Of a stretch of DNA of 64,000 nucleotides, positions 30,195 through 38,403 are shown piece after piece; the first letter of the stretch is position 1; every line of letters starts with the position of its first letter. The translations under genes and the position numbers were made by a program. This stretch comes from Pseudomonas rustica (lineage in GTDB: Bacteria; Pseudomonadota; Gammaproteobacteria; Pseudomonadales; Pseudomonadaceae). Below the pieces are notes generated by a model. The model had not been told where the DNA came from and did no database searches. It worked only from the letters and a program-made list of their open reading frames with translations. Where the stretch lies: assembly GCF_018336155.1 (NCBI RefSeq), contig NZ_JAGYHF010000003.1, positions 470,721-534,720 of the forward strand, in the 5' to 3' direction.

Positions 30195-31430
30195 ATGAAG
30201 CTTTTTCTGACCCGACTGACCCTGGCGGTCGGTCTGGCTGCGCCGGTGTTGTTTGCTCACGCCGATGATCAGGTCAAACGCGGCGAGTATCTGGCTCGCG
30301 GCGCTGACTGCATGGCGTGCCACACTGCACCGGGCGGCGCGCCGTTTGCCGGCGGGCTGCCGATCGTCTCGCCGTTCGGCACGATCTACGGCACCAACAT
30401 CACGCCGAGCAAAGAGCACGGCATCGGTTTGTACAACGATGACGAGTTCTTCGCCGCGCTGACCGAAGGCAAGCGTCGCGACGGTGCGAACCTGTATCCG
30501 GCGATGCCATACACCTCGTATCACCTGATGCCGCGCGAAGATTCGGACGCGATCCATGCGTACCTGAAAACCATCGAGCCGATCGAGCGCGCAGCACCGG
30601 TCACCAGTTTGAGCTTTCCGTTCAACGTGCGTCTGGGCCTGATGGGCTGGAACGTGCTGTACGGCAAAGCACTGAAGCTGGAGCCGGCCGAAGGCAAAAG
30701 TGAAGCGTGGAAGCGCGGCCAATACATGGTCGAAGTCCTCGGCCACTGCGGCGAATGCCACACGCCACGCGGCCTGCCGGGCGCGATGGAACTGGACAAA
30801 CGCCTGACGGGCGGCATCCTCAATGGTTATCTGGCGCCAAGCCTGCTGGCCACTGATCTGGCCGCGCGCGGCTGGAACGAACAGGATCTGAGCACGTTCC
30901 TCAAGCACGGCATGAGCGCGCAAGGCACGATGTTCAACGAGATGTTCCCGGTATTCCATAACAGCACTCAGGGTCTGAGCGATCAGGATCTGGCGGCGAT
31001 GGCGACGTTCCTGCTTGGCGACAAACCGCCGGCAGCCAAAGCGCTGGTTGAAGTGCCGGTCGAGAAACTCAGCGCCAGTGCCCAGCGCGGTCAGCAGGAA
31101 TACCTGAACGTCTGCGCCGGTTGCCATGCGGTCGGTGGCGAAGGCAAACCGCACATCGCGGTGGCCATGCGCGGCAACACCACGCTGCGTCTGGAAGACC
31201 CGCGCAACCTGCTGCGCGTGATCGAGGACGGTATTGGCGAACAGAAATTCTCTGGCTTCGAACGCATGCAGCCGATGCCGGGTTTCGCCGACAAACTCAA
31301 GCCTGAACAACTGACTGATCTGCTCAACTACCTGCGTCAAGGTTGGGGTGGTCAGTCGGCTGAACTGGCAGTGAGCGACGTGCAGAAGCTGCAAGCTGAC
31401 GCACCGTCCATCGAGCACAAGGCGCACTGA
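30195..31430 (+). CDS. Triheme cytochrome c subunit of the molybdenum hydroxylase
   Basis: The 411-residue protein has a Sec signal peptide (residues 1-22, ending FAHA) and three c-heme motifs (CMACH, CGECH, CAGCH). This three-domain layout is that of the cytochrome subunits of periplasmic alcohol and aldehyde dehydrogenases. It would carry electrons to the respiratory chain. GGAGGG lies ahead of the ATG. It sits 2 nt after the Fe-S subunit and 1 nt before the XdhC gene, so the operon is tight. Confidence 0.93.
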   Translation: MKLFLTRLTLAVGLAAPVLFAHADDQVKRGEYLARGADCMACHTAPGGAPFAGGLPIVSPFGTIYGTNITPSKEHGIGLYNDDEFFAALTEGKRRDGANLYPAMPYTSYHLMPREDSDAIHAYLKTIEPIERAAPVTSLSFPFNVRLGLMGWNVLYGKALKLEPAEGKSEAWKRGQYMVEVLGHCGECHTPRGLPGAMELDKRLTGGILNGYLAPSLLATDLAARGWNEQDLSTFLKHGMSAQGTMFNEMFPVFHNSTQGLSDQDLAAMATFLLGDKPPAAKALVEVPVEKLSASAQRGQQEYLNVCAGCHAVGGEGKPHIAVAMRGNTTLRLEDPRNLLRVIEDGIGEQKFSGFERMQPMPGFADKLKPEQLTDLLNYLRQGWGGQSAELAVSDVQKLQADAPSIEHKAH

Positions 31431-31431
31431 C

Positions 31432-32403
31432 ATGCAGCATCTCGATCTGCAAGTGGTTCGGCGAGCGCTGGAGTGGTCGGTGGCGGGGCAGCGCATTTGG
31501 CTCTGCACCGTGCTGACCACCTACGGCTCGGCGCCGCGCGCGCCGGGTTCGCTGCTGGCGGTGAACGAAGGCGGGCAGTGGATCGGGTCGCTGTCGGGTG
31601 GCTGCGTCGAGGAAGACTTTCTCGAGCGCGTCGCCGAAGGTGCGTTTCTCGATGCGATCAACGTCGTGCGTTATGGCGAAGGCGACGATCCGCGCTCGCG
31701 GGTCAGCCTGCCGTGCGGCGGCATTCTCGACGTACTGGTTGAGAAATTTGACGCTGACTGCGAGGTGCAGGCGCATCTGCGTGAGTTGGAATTGGCGCTG
31801 CTTGGTCAGCGTCGTTTGATTCGCGAGGTCGATCTGGCCAGCGGTGCACGCAGTCTGTTCGCTGATCGCGAGCAGGGTGCGCGCATCGAGCGTGAGATTG
31901 ATCGGGTGCGTATCCGCATCGGCGCGGCGCAACGTTTGTTGCTCGCCGGCTATTCTAGCGTCGCGCAGGCGTGTGCCGAATTTGCTGTCGGTCTCGGCTT
32001 TGAAGTGATTCTCTGCGATCCGCGCGATGAAGTGCTTGAAGGTGTGGTGCTCAATGGCGTGGAAATTCGTCGGCAACTGCCATCGGTGTTTATTGCCGAT
32101 GGTGGCTGCCACCGTGATACGGCGGTGGTGGCCCTGACCCACGATCCGCGCATTGACGATCTGGCGATGATGGAGGCAGTGCGTACCGAAGCGTTCTACA
32201 TTGGCGTGATGGGTTCGCTGCAGACATCGCAGAAACGCTTTGAGCGCCTGCGCCGGATTGGCGGGCTGGGGGAGAGTGAGTTGGCGCGAATTCATGCGCC
32301 GATCGGGCTTAACCTTGGCAGCAAGACGCCGGCGGAGATTGCCTTGGCGGTACTCGCCGATATCCTGCGGATTCGTAGCGGTATCGCCCGCGACCAGCTC
32401 TGA
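31432..32403 (+). CDS. XdhC/CoxI-family molybdenum cofactor maturation protein
   Basis: The 323-residue protein has the N-terminal XdhC domain (TTYGSAPRAPGSLLAV, IGSLSGGCVEEDF, LPCGG). A C-terminal Rossmann domain follows (RLLLAGYSSVAQACAEFA, FYIGVMGSLQTSQKR). XdhC binds the molybdenum cofactor, helps its sulfuration and inserts it into the apoenzyme. Its place as the last gene of the operon fits. A MocA-type cytidylyltransferase, often found next to XdhC, is absent here. Confidence 0.9.
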   Translation: MQHLDLQVVRRALEWSVAGQRIWLCTVLTTYGSAPRAPGSLLAVNEGGQWIGSLSGGCVEEDFLERVAEGAFLDAINVVRYGEGDDPRSRVSLPCGGILDVLVEKFDADCEVQAHLRELELALLGQRRLIREVDLASGARSLFADREQGARIEREIDRVRIRIGAAQRLLLAGYSSVAQACAEFAVGLGFEVILCDPRDEVLEGVVLNGVEIRRQLPSVFIADGGCHRDTAVVALTHDPRIDDLAMMEAVRTEAFYIGVMGSLQTSQKRFERLRRIGGLGESELARIHAPIGLNLGSKTPAEIALAVLADILRIRSGIARDQL

Positions 32404-32425
32404 TCCGGAGCCTGTCGAAATCTAT

Positions 32426-32533
32426 TGTGGTGAGGGGATTTAGCGAAACGTCGCACCGCCCCGATGGACTGCGTAGCAGTCCCATTTTTTGGGGCCGCTG
32501 CGCGACCCATCGGGGATAAATCCCCTCACCACA
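32426..32533. repeat. Inverted repeat between convergent genes
   Basis: The 17-nt perfect arms TGTGGTGAGGGGATTTA (32426-32442) and its complement (32517-32533) enclose inner pairs CCCCGATGG/CCATCGGGG and GACTGC/GCAGTC. It lies between the convergent xdhC-like and puuB-like genes and probably stops transcription from both sides. Confidence 0.85.
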
Positions 32534-32552
32534 GGGTTTCCATAGCTCGAAT

Positions 32553-33836
32553 TTAAAAACCGTACTTATCCCGCAACCCGTAATACCAAGCCCCCAACGC
32601 CGCAAACGGCGTGCGCAACATCTGCCCGCCCGGGAACGGGTAGTGCGGCAAATCCGCAAACGCATCAAAACGCTCAGCCTGACCGCGCAATGCCTCAGCC
32701 AATACCTTGCCCGCCAGATGCGTGTACGTCACGCCATGACCGCTGCAGCCCTGCGAGTAATAGATGTTGTCACCCAGCCGCCCAACCTGCGGTAAACGCG
32801 ACAAGGTCAGCAGGAAGTTTCCTGTCCAGGCGTAATCAATCTTCACATCCTTGAGCTGCGGAAACGCCTTGAGCATTTTCGGACGGATGATCGCCTCGAT
32901 GTTCGCCGGATCCCGGGCGCCGTAAACAACACCGCCGCCGAAGATCAGACGCTTGTCGCCGGTCAGTCGGTAATAGTCGAGCAAGTAGTTGCAGTCCTCG
33001 ACGCAGTAATCCTGCGGCAACAGCGCTTTCGCTAGCTCATCACCCAGCGGCTCGGTGGTGATCACCTGCGTACCGCACGGCATCGACTTCGCTGCCAGTT
33101 CCGGCACCAGATTGCCGAGGTAAGCGTTGCCCGCAACGATGATGAACTTGGCCCGCACCTTGCCCTGCGGCGTATGCACGACCGGGTTAGCGCCGCGCTC
33201 TATACGCACAGCGGGCGATTGCTCATAAATGCTGCCGCCCAACGACTCCACAGCGGCCGCTTCGCCTAGCGCGAGGTTCAGCGGATGAATGTGCCCGCCG
33301 CTCATGTCGAGCATGCCGCCGACATATTGATCACACGCCACCACTTCGCGAATGCGGCGCTGATCCAGCAGTTCAAGCTGCGTATGGCCAAAGCGCTCCC
33401 ACAGGCGCTTCTGCGATTCCAGATGAACCATCTGCTTGGCAGTCAGCGCGGCAAACACGCCGCCGTCCTTCAAGTCGCACTGAATGTTGTACTTGGCCAC
33501 ACGCTCACGAATGATCCGCCCACCTTCGAACGCCATCTGCCCGAGCAGTTGCGCCTGCTTCGGCCCGACGCTGCGCTCGATCACATCGATGTCACGGCTA
33601 TAACTGTTAACGATCTGCCCGCCATTGCGCCCCGACGCGCCGAAACCGACCTTAGCCGCTTCCAGCACCGTCACGCGAAAACCGTTCTCCAGCAGAAACA
33701 ACGCCGAGGACAGCCCGGTGTACCCGGCGCCGATCACACAGACGTCCGTCTCCACGTCATCCTGCAAAACAGGGCGGGGCGGTACTGCATTGGCCGACGC
33801 AGCGTAATAGGACTCTGGGTAAGGGGTGTTCGCCAT
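32553..33836 (-). CDS. puuB: FAD-dependent amine oxidase (PuuB/DAO family)
   Basis: The 427-residue DadA/GlpD-type oxidoreductase has the FAD motif CVIGAGYTGLSSALFL near residue 33 and FGASGRNGGQIV near residue 67. This pattern and the N-terminus (PYPESYYAASAN) fit gamma-glutamylputrescine oxidase, which oxidises glutamylated putrescine in polyamine breakdown. No other puu gene is nearby, so the exact substrate is inferred. The ATG at 33836 starts MANTPYPESYY. Confidence 0.85.
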   Translation of the reverse strand: MANTPYPESYYAASANAVPPRPVLQDDVETDVCVIGAGYTGLSSALFLLENGFRVTVLEAAKVGFGASGRNGGQIVNSYSRDIDVIERSVGPKQAQLLGQMAFEGGRIIRERVAKYNIQCDLKDGGVFAALTAKQMVHLESQKRLWERFGHTQLELLDQRRIREVVACDQYVGGMLDMSGGHIHPLNLALGEAAAVESLGGSIYEQSPAVRIERGANPVVHTPQGKVRAKFIIVAGNAYLGNLVPELAAKSMPCGTQVITTEPLGDELAKALLPQDYCVEDCNYLLDYYRLTGDKRLIFGGGVVYGARDPANIEAIIRPKMLKAFPQLKDVKIDYAWTGNFLLTLSRLPQVGRLGDNIYYSQGCSGHGVTYTHLAGKVLAEALRGQAERFDAFADLPHYPFPGGQMLRTPFAALGAWYYGLRDKYGF

Positions 33837-33978
33837 CCTGCAGCCTCTGTTTAATATATTTTACGAGTGCATCGATCCTACCCGAGTTGAAAAACCTCCG
33901 CCAGCCACCGGAAAATCCTCGTCGCCGACTCGAAATTAAATATTTTGCATATTCATAGGGTTAGGTGAAAAAAAGGTG

Positions 33979-34006
33979 TTGACACCCCTCCGGAATTCCG
34001 TAGAAT
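33979..34006 (+). promoter_or_regulatory. Promoter of tRNA-Val(GAC)
   Basis: TTGACA at 33979-33984, a 16-nt spacer and TAGAAT at 34001-34006 are followed by GCCGCC, 14 nt before the tRNA. Confidence 0.85.
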
Positions 34007-34019
34007 GCCGCCTCACAGC

Positions 34020-34096
34020 AGGCACGTAGCTCAGTTGGTTAGAGCACCACCTTGACATGGTGGGGGTCGTTGGTTCGAGTCCAATCGCGCCTACCA
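34020..34096 (+). tRNA. tRNA-Val(GAC)
   Basis: The 77-nt cloverleaf ends in ACCA. The anticodon stem CCACC/GGTGG holds loop TTGACAT, anticodon GAC. The acceptor AGGCACG pairs with CGCGCCT with one A-C mismatch. Confidence 0.95.
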
Positions 34097-34126
34097 AACA
34101 AAATCCGCTCTGCTGGGCGGTCTAGA

Positions 34127-34156
34127 AGGGCTCACCGAAAGGTGGGCCCTTTTTTG
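34127..34156 (+). terminator. Terminator after tRNA-Val(GAC)
   Basis: AAGGGCTCACC / GGTGGGCCCTT pair with one G-U around GAAA and run into TTTTTTG. Confidence 0.9.
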
Positions 34157-34251
34157 TTGTCTGCGATCTGCAAAAACTTTTGCAAAGCCCGTTTTGGAGC
34201 GATGATCTTCGCCAATTCTGACTGCTGCCACAGACAGATCCAGTCGATTAT

Positions 34252-34386
34252 TTACTCTACGCTGCAAACCCAGCGATGGTTATGCCGGTAGGGCGCTCGG
34301 ATGAATGCAACGTCTGATACCAGAGTCATGCCGCGTTGCTGGAGAGCTTCGGTCAGTTGTACGAGTGTCTCTGCTTCGATAGTCAT
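34252..34386 (-). CDS. Small ORF, 44 residues, function unknown
   Basis: The frame starts with ATG at 34386 and ends TAA at 34252. GAGGTG lies 5 nt upstream of the start, a good ribosome binding site. The product begins MTIEAETLVQLTEALQQRG and ends WVCSVE; the first half can form an amphipathic helix, and no signal peptide is visible. I do not recognise the family. Codon use (CTG, GAA, CGC-rich) is like that of the surrounding genes, which supports it being real. Confidence 0.45.
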   Translation of the reverse strand: MTIEAETLVQLTEALQQRGMTLVSDVAFIRAPYRHNHRWVCSVE

Positions 34387-34675
34387 TACTGCACCTCGTC
34401 AGATTTACTGCGTTCACAATTCTTGACCGAATGCCGAATCAGGTAATTCATTTTTTCTGCCTGAGTGAGTTGTTCGGCGTGGAAAGTGATTAAGTCGAAT
34501 GCAGTCGACCTTTCCAAGGAATCTGCTCCGGGGTTGCTCGTAAAAACTGGTCGAGATTGTGAATCTATAAATTCGAACCAATCCTTGGTAAGCGATCACC
34601 GTTCGTCGCCGAGGCCATGAAAAATAATTCGTATATTGAATGGGTTACGGTTTTATTTAACCAACCGGTTATCAA
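34387..34675. other. Gene-poor intergenic region, no supported gene
   Basis: Between the 44-residue ORF and the candidate small RNA I see no convincing gene. Open frames on both strands at 34414-34599 and from 34617 have no good ribosome binding site or recognisable content. The DNA is clearly richer in A+T than its surroundings. Confidence 0.4.
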
Positions 34676-34785
34676 AAACACCTTGTTACAGACTGTGAAT
34701 TTCAGTAACATCCGCTCCGCGTTCACCACCACGGTTTATGCATTTTTAAATCCCAAGCTTCCATCAGCTGCTTGGGATTTTTTTT
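34676..34785 (+). ncRNA. Candidate small RNA ending in a strong terminator
   Basis: A TGTTAC / GTAACA hairpin (about 34684-34710) is followed by a short linker and a perfect terminator, in a region without a protein gene. This two-hairpin layout is typical of bacterial small RNAs. The 5' end is a guess: no consensus promoter is obvious, and an end near 34676 is chosen only to include the first hairpin. No known Pseudomonas RNA was recognised. Confidence 0.35.
34748..34785 (+). terminator. Strong Rho-independent terminator
   Basis: AAATCCCAAGC (34748-34758) pairs perfectly with GCTTGGGATTT (34770-34780) and runs into TTTTT. The nearest plus-strand gene upstream is tRNA-Val, which already has its own terminator, so this one should belong to another transcript. 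Confidence 0.9.
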
Positions 34786-34918
34786 GCCTGCGATTTGGCT
34801 TTTCCCTTCTTCGTGCGCAAGGACGTAACAAGTCCTACAGATCTGTGCGAGCAAACCCCTACTTTTTCGACTACTACTGACTGGCCGATTTCCGACTCTT
34901 GCTGAGGGGAGTGTCTCG

Positions 34919-35374
34919 ATGCTGGTTCACTGGTTTCTTGCAGCGGTTCATCTACTGGCGTTTGCCCTGGGCTTCTGGGCGGTACTGACGCGCGGGACGG
35001 CGTTCAGTCGACTCGCTGCCGGAACCGGAGAGGTGAAGCGGGTTTTGCTCGCTGACAATCTATGGGGTGTCTCTGCGTTGATCCTGCTGATCACCGGCGG
35101 GATGCGGGCCTTCGGTGGGTATGAAAAAGGCACCGACTATTACCTGCATCAGCCGCTGTTCCATCTGAAGATGACGCTGTTTGTGCTGATTCTGCTGATG
35201 GAGCTCGCGCCGATGATTACGTTGATCAAATGGCGGATCGCTTTGGCAAAGGGCAAGCCGATTGATACCGGGCGGGCAAAAATCTATGCACGAATCAGTC
35301 ACGCTGAAGCGCTATTGCTGGTGCTGATGGTTGTCGCCGCAACAGGAATGGCGCGAGGGGTGACGTTCGGCTAG
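34919..35374 (+). CDS. DUF2214-type small integral membrane protein
   Basis: The 151-residue protein has four membrane segments (about 3-23, 43-62, 81-101 and 128-148). Its N-terminal HWFLAAVHLLAFALGFWAV is followed by a tryptophan- and glycine-containing loop and YYLHQPLFHLKM. The His residues in or near the helices recall heme-binding CopD/DUF2214 proteins. The function is not established. TGAGGGGAG upstream is a ribosome binding site. It is a single gene, with no operon partners. Confidence 0.75.
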   Translation: MLVHWFLAAVHLLAFALGFWAVLTRGTAFSRLAAGTGEVKRVLLADNLWGVSALILLITGGMRAFGGYEKGTDYYLHQPLFHLKMTLFVLILLMELAPMITLIKWRIALAKGKPIDTGRAKIYARISHAEALLLVLMVVAATGMARGVTFG

Positions 35375-35594
35375 GAGGGCGGATTCCCCGTGCTCTCTCG
35401 GAAACGTCCGACATCCAGCCTTAAGATTGGCGGGTAGTATCGGATTCAACAGAGGGCAGGGTGGATCAAGCGGGGCGGGAAAGCATATCAAGCGCCGTGG
35501 CCAACGAAGTGGGGGTGGATGGCAGGACGGCGCATGAATCTTTAGCCAGTCATTGCGTTCGGGCAAGCTAACTGGCTACTGACTGCTGTGAGGC

Positions 35595-35789
35595 TCAGGG
35601 CGTTTGTGGCTTGTCCGGTGCGGTCAGGCCAGCTTGAATGCGCTGATAGATCTCTTCACGGTGTACGGCAACGTTCTTTGGAGCGTTGATGCCGATGCGA
35701 ACCTGTTGGCCGCTTACGCCCAGAATGGTGATCGTAATGTCATCACCAATGTTTATGCTTTCACCGACTTTGCGGGTGAGTATCAGCAT
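35595..35789 (-). CDS. csrA: Carbon storage regulator CsrA/RsmA
   Basis: The 64-residue RNA-binding protein dimerises and binds GGA motifs in mRNA leaders, repressing secretion, biofilm and secondary metabolism; in Pseudomonas it is titrated by Rsm small RNAs. [26 protein letters not shown] and VHREEIY are the family signature. The ATG at 35789 (AAGGAGAAGACC upstream) is chosen; the frame extends 10 codons further without support. Pseudomonads often have several csrA paralogues, and which one this is cannot be told from the window. Confidence 0.95.
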   Translation of the reverse strand: MLILTRKVGESINIGDDITITILGVSGQQVRIGINAPKNVAVHREEIYQRIQAGLTAPDKPQTP

Positions 35790-36039
35790 GGTCTTCTCCT
35801 TGATTGCTTTGTAGGGCACCTGATTCAGACAGTGCAGAGGTCGGTGGTACGTATAGATTAGTGCGAAGTCTCACAGTTTGGGTGCCTCTTTCTGACGCGC
35901 AGATGCGGCATTAATTCCCAGGGCGTAACTATACAGAGGCTGCAATCATCATTCTCGTTGTTTTGTGCCCATTTTGCGGGGCTCGCGAAGTATTTTTGAA
36001 TGTTAAGATCGCGCCTTTGAGAATTTCGAGGAAAGCGTT

Positions 36040-36408
36040 GTGCGCAAATTGGTCTGGATGGTCGCGGCACTGGTATTGGCCGGGTGTGGTGAAGGCAAAA
36101 ACGTTGAGGCACCGAAACCACAAACGGCAGCAGTGACGGCGCCAGCAGCGGCGGCTGCACCGCAATGGGATCTCGAAGTGCGCGGCGAAACCCCGCAGGC
36201 TGTCAGCGACCTGAGCGGCTGGTTGATCGAGCACGCTTTCATCCCGACGGTGATCAAAGACAGCAGCGGCAAACCGCGCATTCTGATCGGCCCGTTCAAC
36301 TCGCAAGCCGACGCCGAAGCGCGAAAAGTAGAAGTGGATGCGGCATTGGTAAAAGCCAAGAAACAAAATATTGAATCGGTGGTGATCGAACACCCGATCA
36401 CGCCGTAA
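36040..36408 (+). CDS. Small SPOR-like lipoprotein
   Basis: The 122-residue product has a lipoprotein signal (LVLAGC, Cys16), an Ala/Pro-rich linker and a C-terminal region of about 70 residues. That region (WDLEVRGETPQAVSDL to LIGPFNSQADAEARK) resembles a SPOR peptidoglycan-binding domain. It would be anchored to a membrane facing the periplasm. The start is GTG with GAGGAAAGC upstream. It is divergent from csrA. Confidence 0.75.
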   Translation: MRKLVWMVAALVLAGCGEGKNVEAPKPQTAAVTAPAAAAAPQWDLEVRGETPQAVSDLSGWLIEHAFIPTVIKDSSGKPRILIGPFNSQADAEARKVEVDAALVKAKKQNIESVVIEHPITP

Positions 36409-36494
36409 GCCTGCCTTTCAGCGGAGCGTCCTAAAGGTCATCGGATCAGGCTCGTCTTATAGGAGTCAGTCACGATTTCCCAAGGGAGCTCCGC

Positions 36495-37394
36495 ATGGCC
36501 TCCAACCCCTACAAGCTGTTCGATGTCACCCTGCAACGCAAAACCCAACTGAGCCCGCACATGATGCGGATCACCCTGGCCCATCCCTCGGTCAACGACA
36601 TGGCCACTTGGGCACCGGATCAGCGGGTAAAACTGTTTTTCCCTGCGGCCGACGGTTCGCCGGCCAGACTGGCTCAAGGTGAAGGCTGGTACGCGCGCTT
36701 CAAGGCCATGATCGCCGATCGACGTCCGGCGATGCGCACTTACACCATTCGCCACTTGCGCGCCGAACAAGGCGAAGTGGATATCGATTTCGTCCTCCAT
36801 GGTGAAACCGGCCCGGCCTCGCGTTGGGCACTTCGTGCGCAGCCGGGGGATTCGATGCAGATCCTTGCGCCCGTCCGGCGCTTCTCGGCCAATGACGCTG
36901 GGGGCTTCGAATGGAAACCGCCGCAAATCCTCCATCAGGTTCTGCTGGTCGCCGACGGCACCGCGTTGCCGGCTGCCATGGGTATTCTTGATGTGTTGGT
37001 CGCGAAAGCCGCTCCGCCCCAGACTCAAGCGTTCTTTGAAGTCGACAGCGCTCAGGACATGCTGCCGGTGCCCGATTGGCCGGGGCTGACGGTACAGTGG
37101 CTGATCCGCGAGAAAACCACCGCAGGTACATTGATGGTTGAGGCGGTGCAAAAAGCCGTCCCGCCCATCAACACCCCAAACGTCGGCCAGGCTGTGGAGC
37201 TCGCCGAGGTTGATATCGACAAAGAAATACTCTGGGAAATCGCCGAAACCGCCGCCGACGGTTTTTACGGCTGGATCGCTGGAGAAAGCGCGGCAGTGAT
37301 GAGCTTGCGCAGGTACCTGATCAAAGACTGTGGCATCCCGCGCGAGTCGCTCAATCTGATGGGTTACTGGCGCTACAACAAGGCCGGCAGCTAG
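36495..37394 (+). CDS. Siderophore-interacting protein (ViuB family)
   Basis: The 299-residue flavoprotein has an FAD-binding barrel with RPAMRTYTIRHLR and VLHGETGPASRWA, then an NADP-binding half ending in YRSL-like VMSLRRYLIKDCGI and MGYWRYNKAG. Such ferric-siderophore reductases free iron from imported siderophores in the cytoplasm. GGAGCTCCGC precedes the ATG. No siderophore genes are adjacent. A strong bidirectional terminator follows. Confidence 0.9.
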   Translation: MASNPYKLFDVTLQRKTQLSPHMMRITLAHPSVNDMATWAPDQRVKLFFPAADGSPARLAQGEGWYARFKAMIADRRPAMRTYTIRHLRAEQGEVDIDFVLHGETGPASRWALRAQPGDSMQILAPVRRFSANDAGGFEWKPPQILHQVLLVADGTALPAAMGILDVLVAKAAPPQTQAFFEVDSAQDMLPVPDWPGLTVQWLIREKTTAGTLMVEAVQKAVPPINTPNVGQAVELAEVDIDKEILWEIAETAADGFYGWIAGESAAVMSLRRYLIKDCGIPRESLNLMGYWRYNKAGS

Positions 37395-37399
37395 CCACA

Positions 37400-37438
37400 A
37401 AAAAGGCCTCGAACATCACGTTCGAGGCCTTTTCTTTT
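37400..37438. terminator. Bidirectional terminator
   Basis: AAAAGGCCTCGAAC / GTTCGAGGCCTTTT form a perfect stem around ATCAC between two convergent genes, with an A-run and a T-run outside. Confidence 0.92.
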
Positions 37439-37448
37439 GCGCGTTCGA

Positions 37449-38141
37449 TCAACCGCAGGCTTTCATGTTCACCGGGCCGACAAACTCATTGCCGCGCCCC
37501 ATCACGCACGCCACGCTTTGATTGCGTTGACGCTCCCAGTCTTGCACCGGGTAAGTCTTGTCCCACGCTTCATACAATTGCCGATCCTGTTTCGAAATGC
37601 GTAAGCCGTATTGCTTGCTCATATAGAAATAGGTGCGGGCGATCATGCCGCGAATCGATGGGCGGGGCATGACCTTCTTTGCTTTGAAATCGACCTGGGT
37701 CAGGCACGAACCGTATTGACCGGATTGCACCGGCAACCAGCCGTAGCTGAAGTTGCTGCGGTCGCCGTTGACCTCGCCAATGCTCGGCACCAGGTTGTGC
37801 AAATCGGCTTCAGCCTTCTGATAGGTCGGGTCGTAGCGCGTGCAATTCTTGCGGCCGCCGTCCTGCCAGCATTGGCGCTGATGGCCAATCTGCCAGGCCG
37901 GGACGATGTGTTCCCATTCGATGCGCGACGCACGCTTGGCGTTCTTGCGCGGGACGTAACCGCAGGCCTTCAAATCCACTTTGTTACCGGTGTATTTGCA
38001 CCCGCAATAAAACTCCGTGGACTGCGGCGCGTAGAGCTTCCACGCAGCCTTCTTGGCTTCAGAAAACGTGCGTGGCGCTCCGGCCTGGGCGCCAAAAGCG
38101 ATGAACGACAACAACAGCAAAACAAAACAGCGGACACTCAT
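37449..38141 (-). CDS. endA: Secreted endonuclease I (EndA family)
   Basis: The 230-residue protein has a signal peptide (about residues 1-20, ending FGAQA) and the endonuclease I fold. The His-metal motif RIEWEHIVPAW carries the catalytic His, and DLHNLVPSIGEVNGDRSN has the metal-binding Asn. EndA enzymes degrade DNA in the periplasm or outside the cell and have been linked to biofilm DNA turnover. The ATG at 38141 is 4 nt after the DUF1654 stop, with AAGGAAG upstream, so the two form an operon. LexA control is likely (see 38404-38444). Confidence 0.93.
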   Translation of the reverse strand: MSVRCFVLLLLSFIAFGAQAGAPRTFSEAKKAAWKLYAPQSTEFYCGCKYTGNKVDLKACGYVPRKNAKRASRIEWEHIVPAWQIGHQRQCWQDGGRKNCTRYDPTYQKAEADLHNLVPSIGEVNGDRSNFSYGWLPVQSGQYGSCLTQVDFKAKKVMPRPSIRGMIARTYFYMSKQYGLRISKQDRQLYEAWDKTYPVQDWERQRNQSVACVMGRGNEFVGPVNMKACG

Positions 38142-38145
38142 TAAA

Positions 38146-38385
38146 TCAATCTTCCTTCGGCACAACCCAAAAAATCTGCACGCCACCATCGTCGCGATAG
38201 GCGAGGGTAACGTTGTCGTTCTCGTCGATTTCCTCAAGCAAACGCTCCCAGTCATCCATCGGCTCGTCCGGCAGACGGAAGATCAGTGCGGCTTTGGCTT
38301 TTTGTGCGGTAGGGGAATTGATGATCTTTTGAACGCGCATACCCATGCGTTCAAAGGCGTCAGGAGCATCAGGGGAGGTGGCCAC
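38146..38385 (-). CDS. DUF1654 protein, first gene of an SOS-type operon with endA
   Basis: The 79-residue product (from GTG at 38385) has the DUF1654 pattern: DAFERMGMRVQKIINSP, ALIFRLPDEPMDDWERLL and DENDNVTLAYRDDGG. DUF1654 proteins are common in Pseudomonas and of unknown function. The frame is open up to 38436, but upstream ATGs fall in or above the promoter and LexA box. The GTG has AAGGAT 8 nt upstream and sits about 24 nt after the predicted transcription start, so I chose it. Confidence 0.85.
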   Translation of the reverse strand: MATSPDAPDAFERMGMRVQKIINSPTAQKAKAALIFRLPDEPMDDWERLLEEIDENDNVTLAYRDDGGVQIFWVVPKED

Positions 38386-38403
38386 GAGGTTATCCTTATT
38401 AAG

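Noticed and set aside
34052..34291. 79-codon ORF across tRNA-Val(GAC)
   Set aside because: It begins inside the tRNA and runs through its terminator, so it cannot be a gene.
34414..34599. 61-codon minus-strand ORF and a nearby plus-strand 87-codon ORF (34617-34880)
   Set aside because: Neither has a convincing ribosome binding site. The plus-strand ORF runs through the strong terminator at 34748-34785, and the residue pattern looks random.
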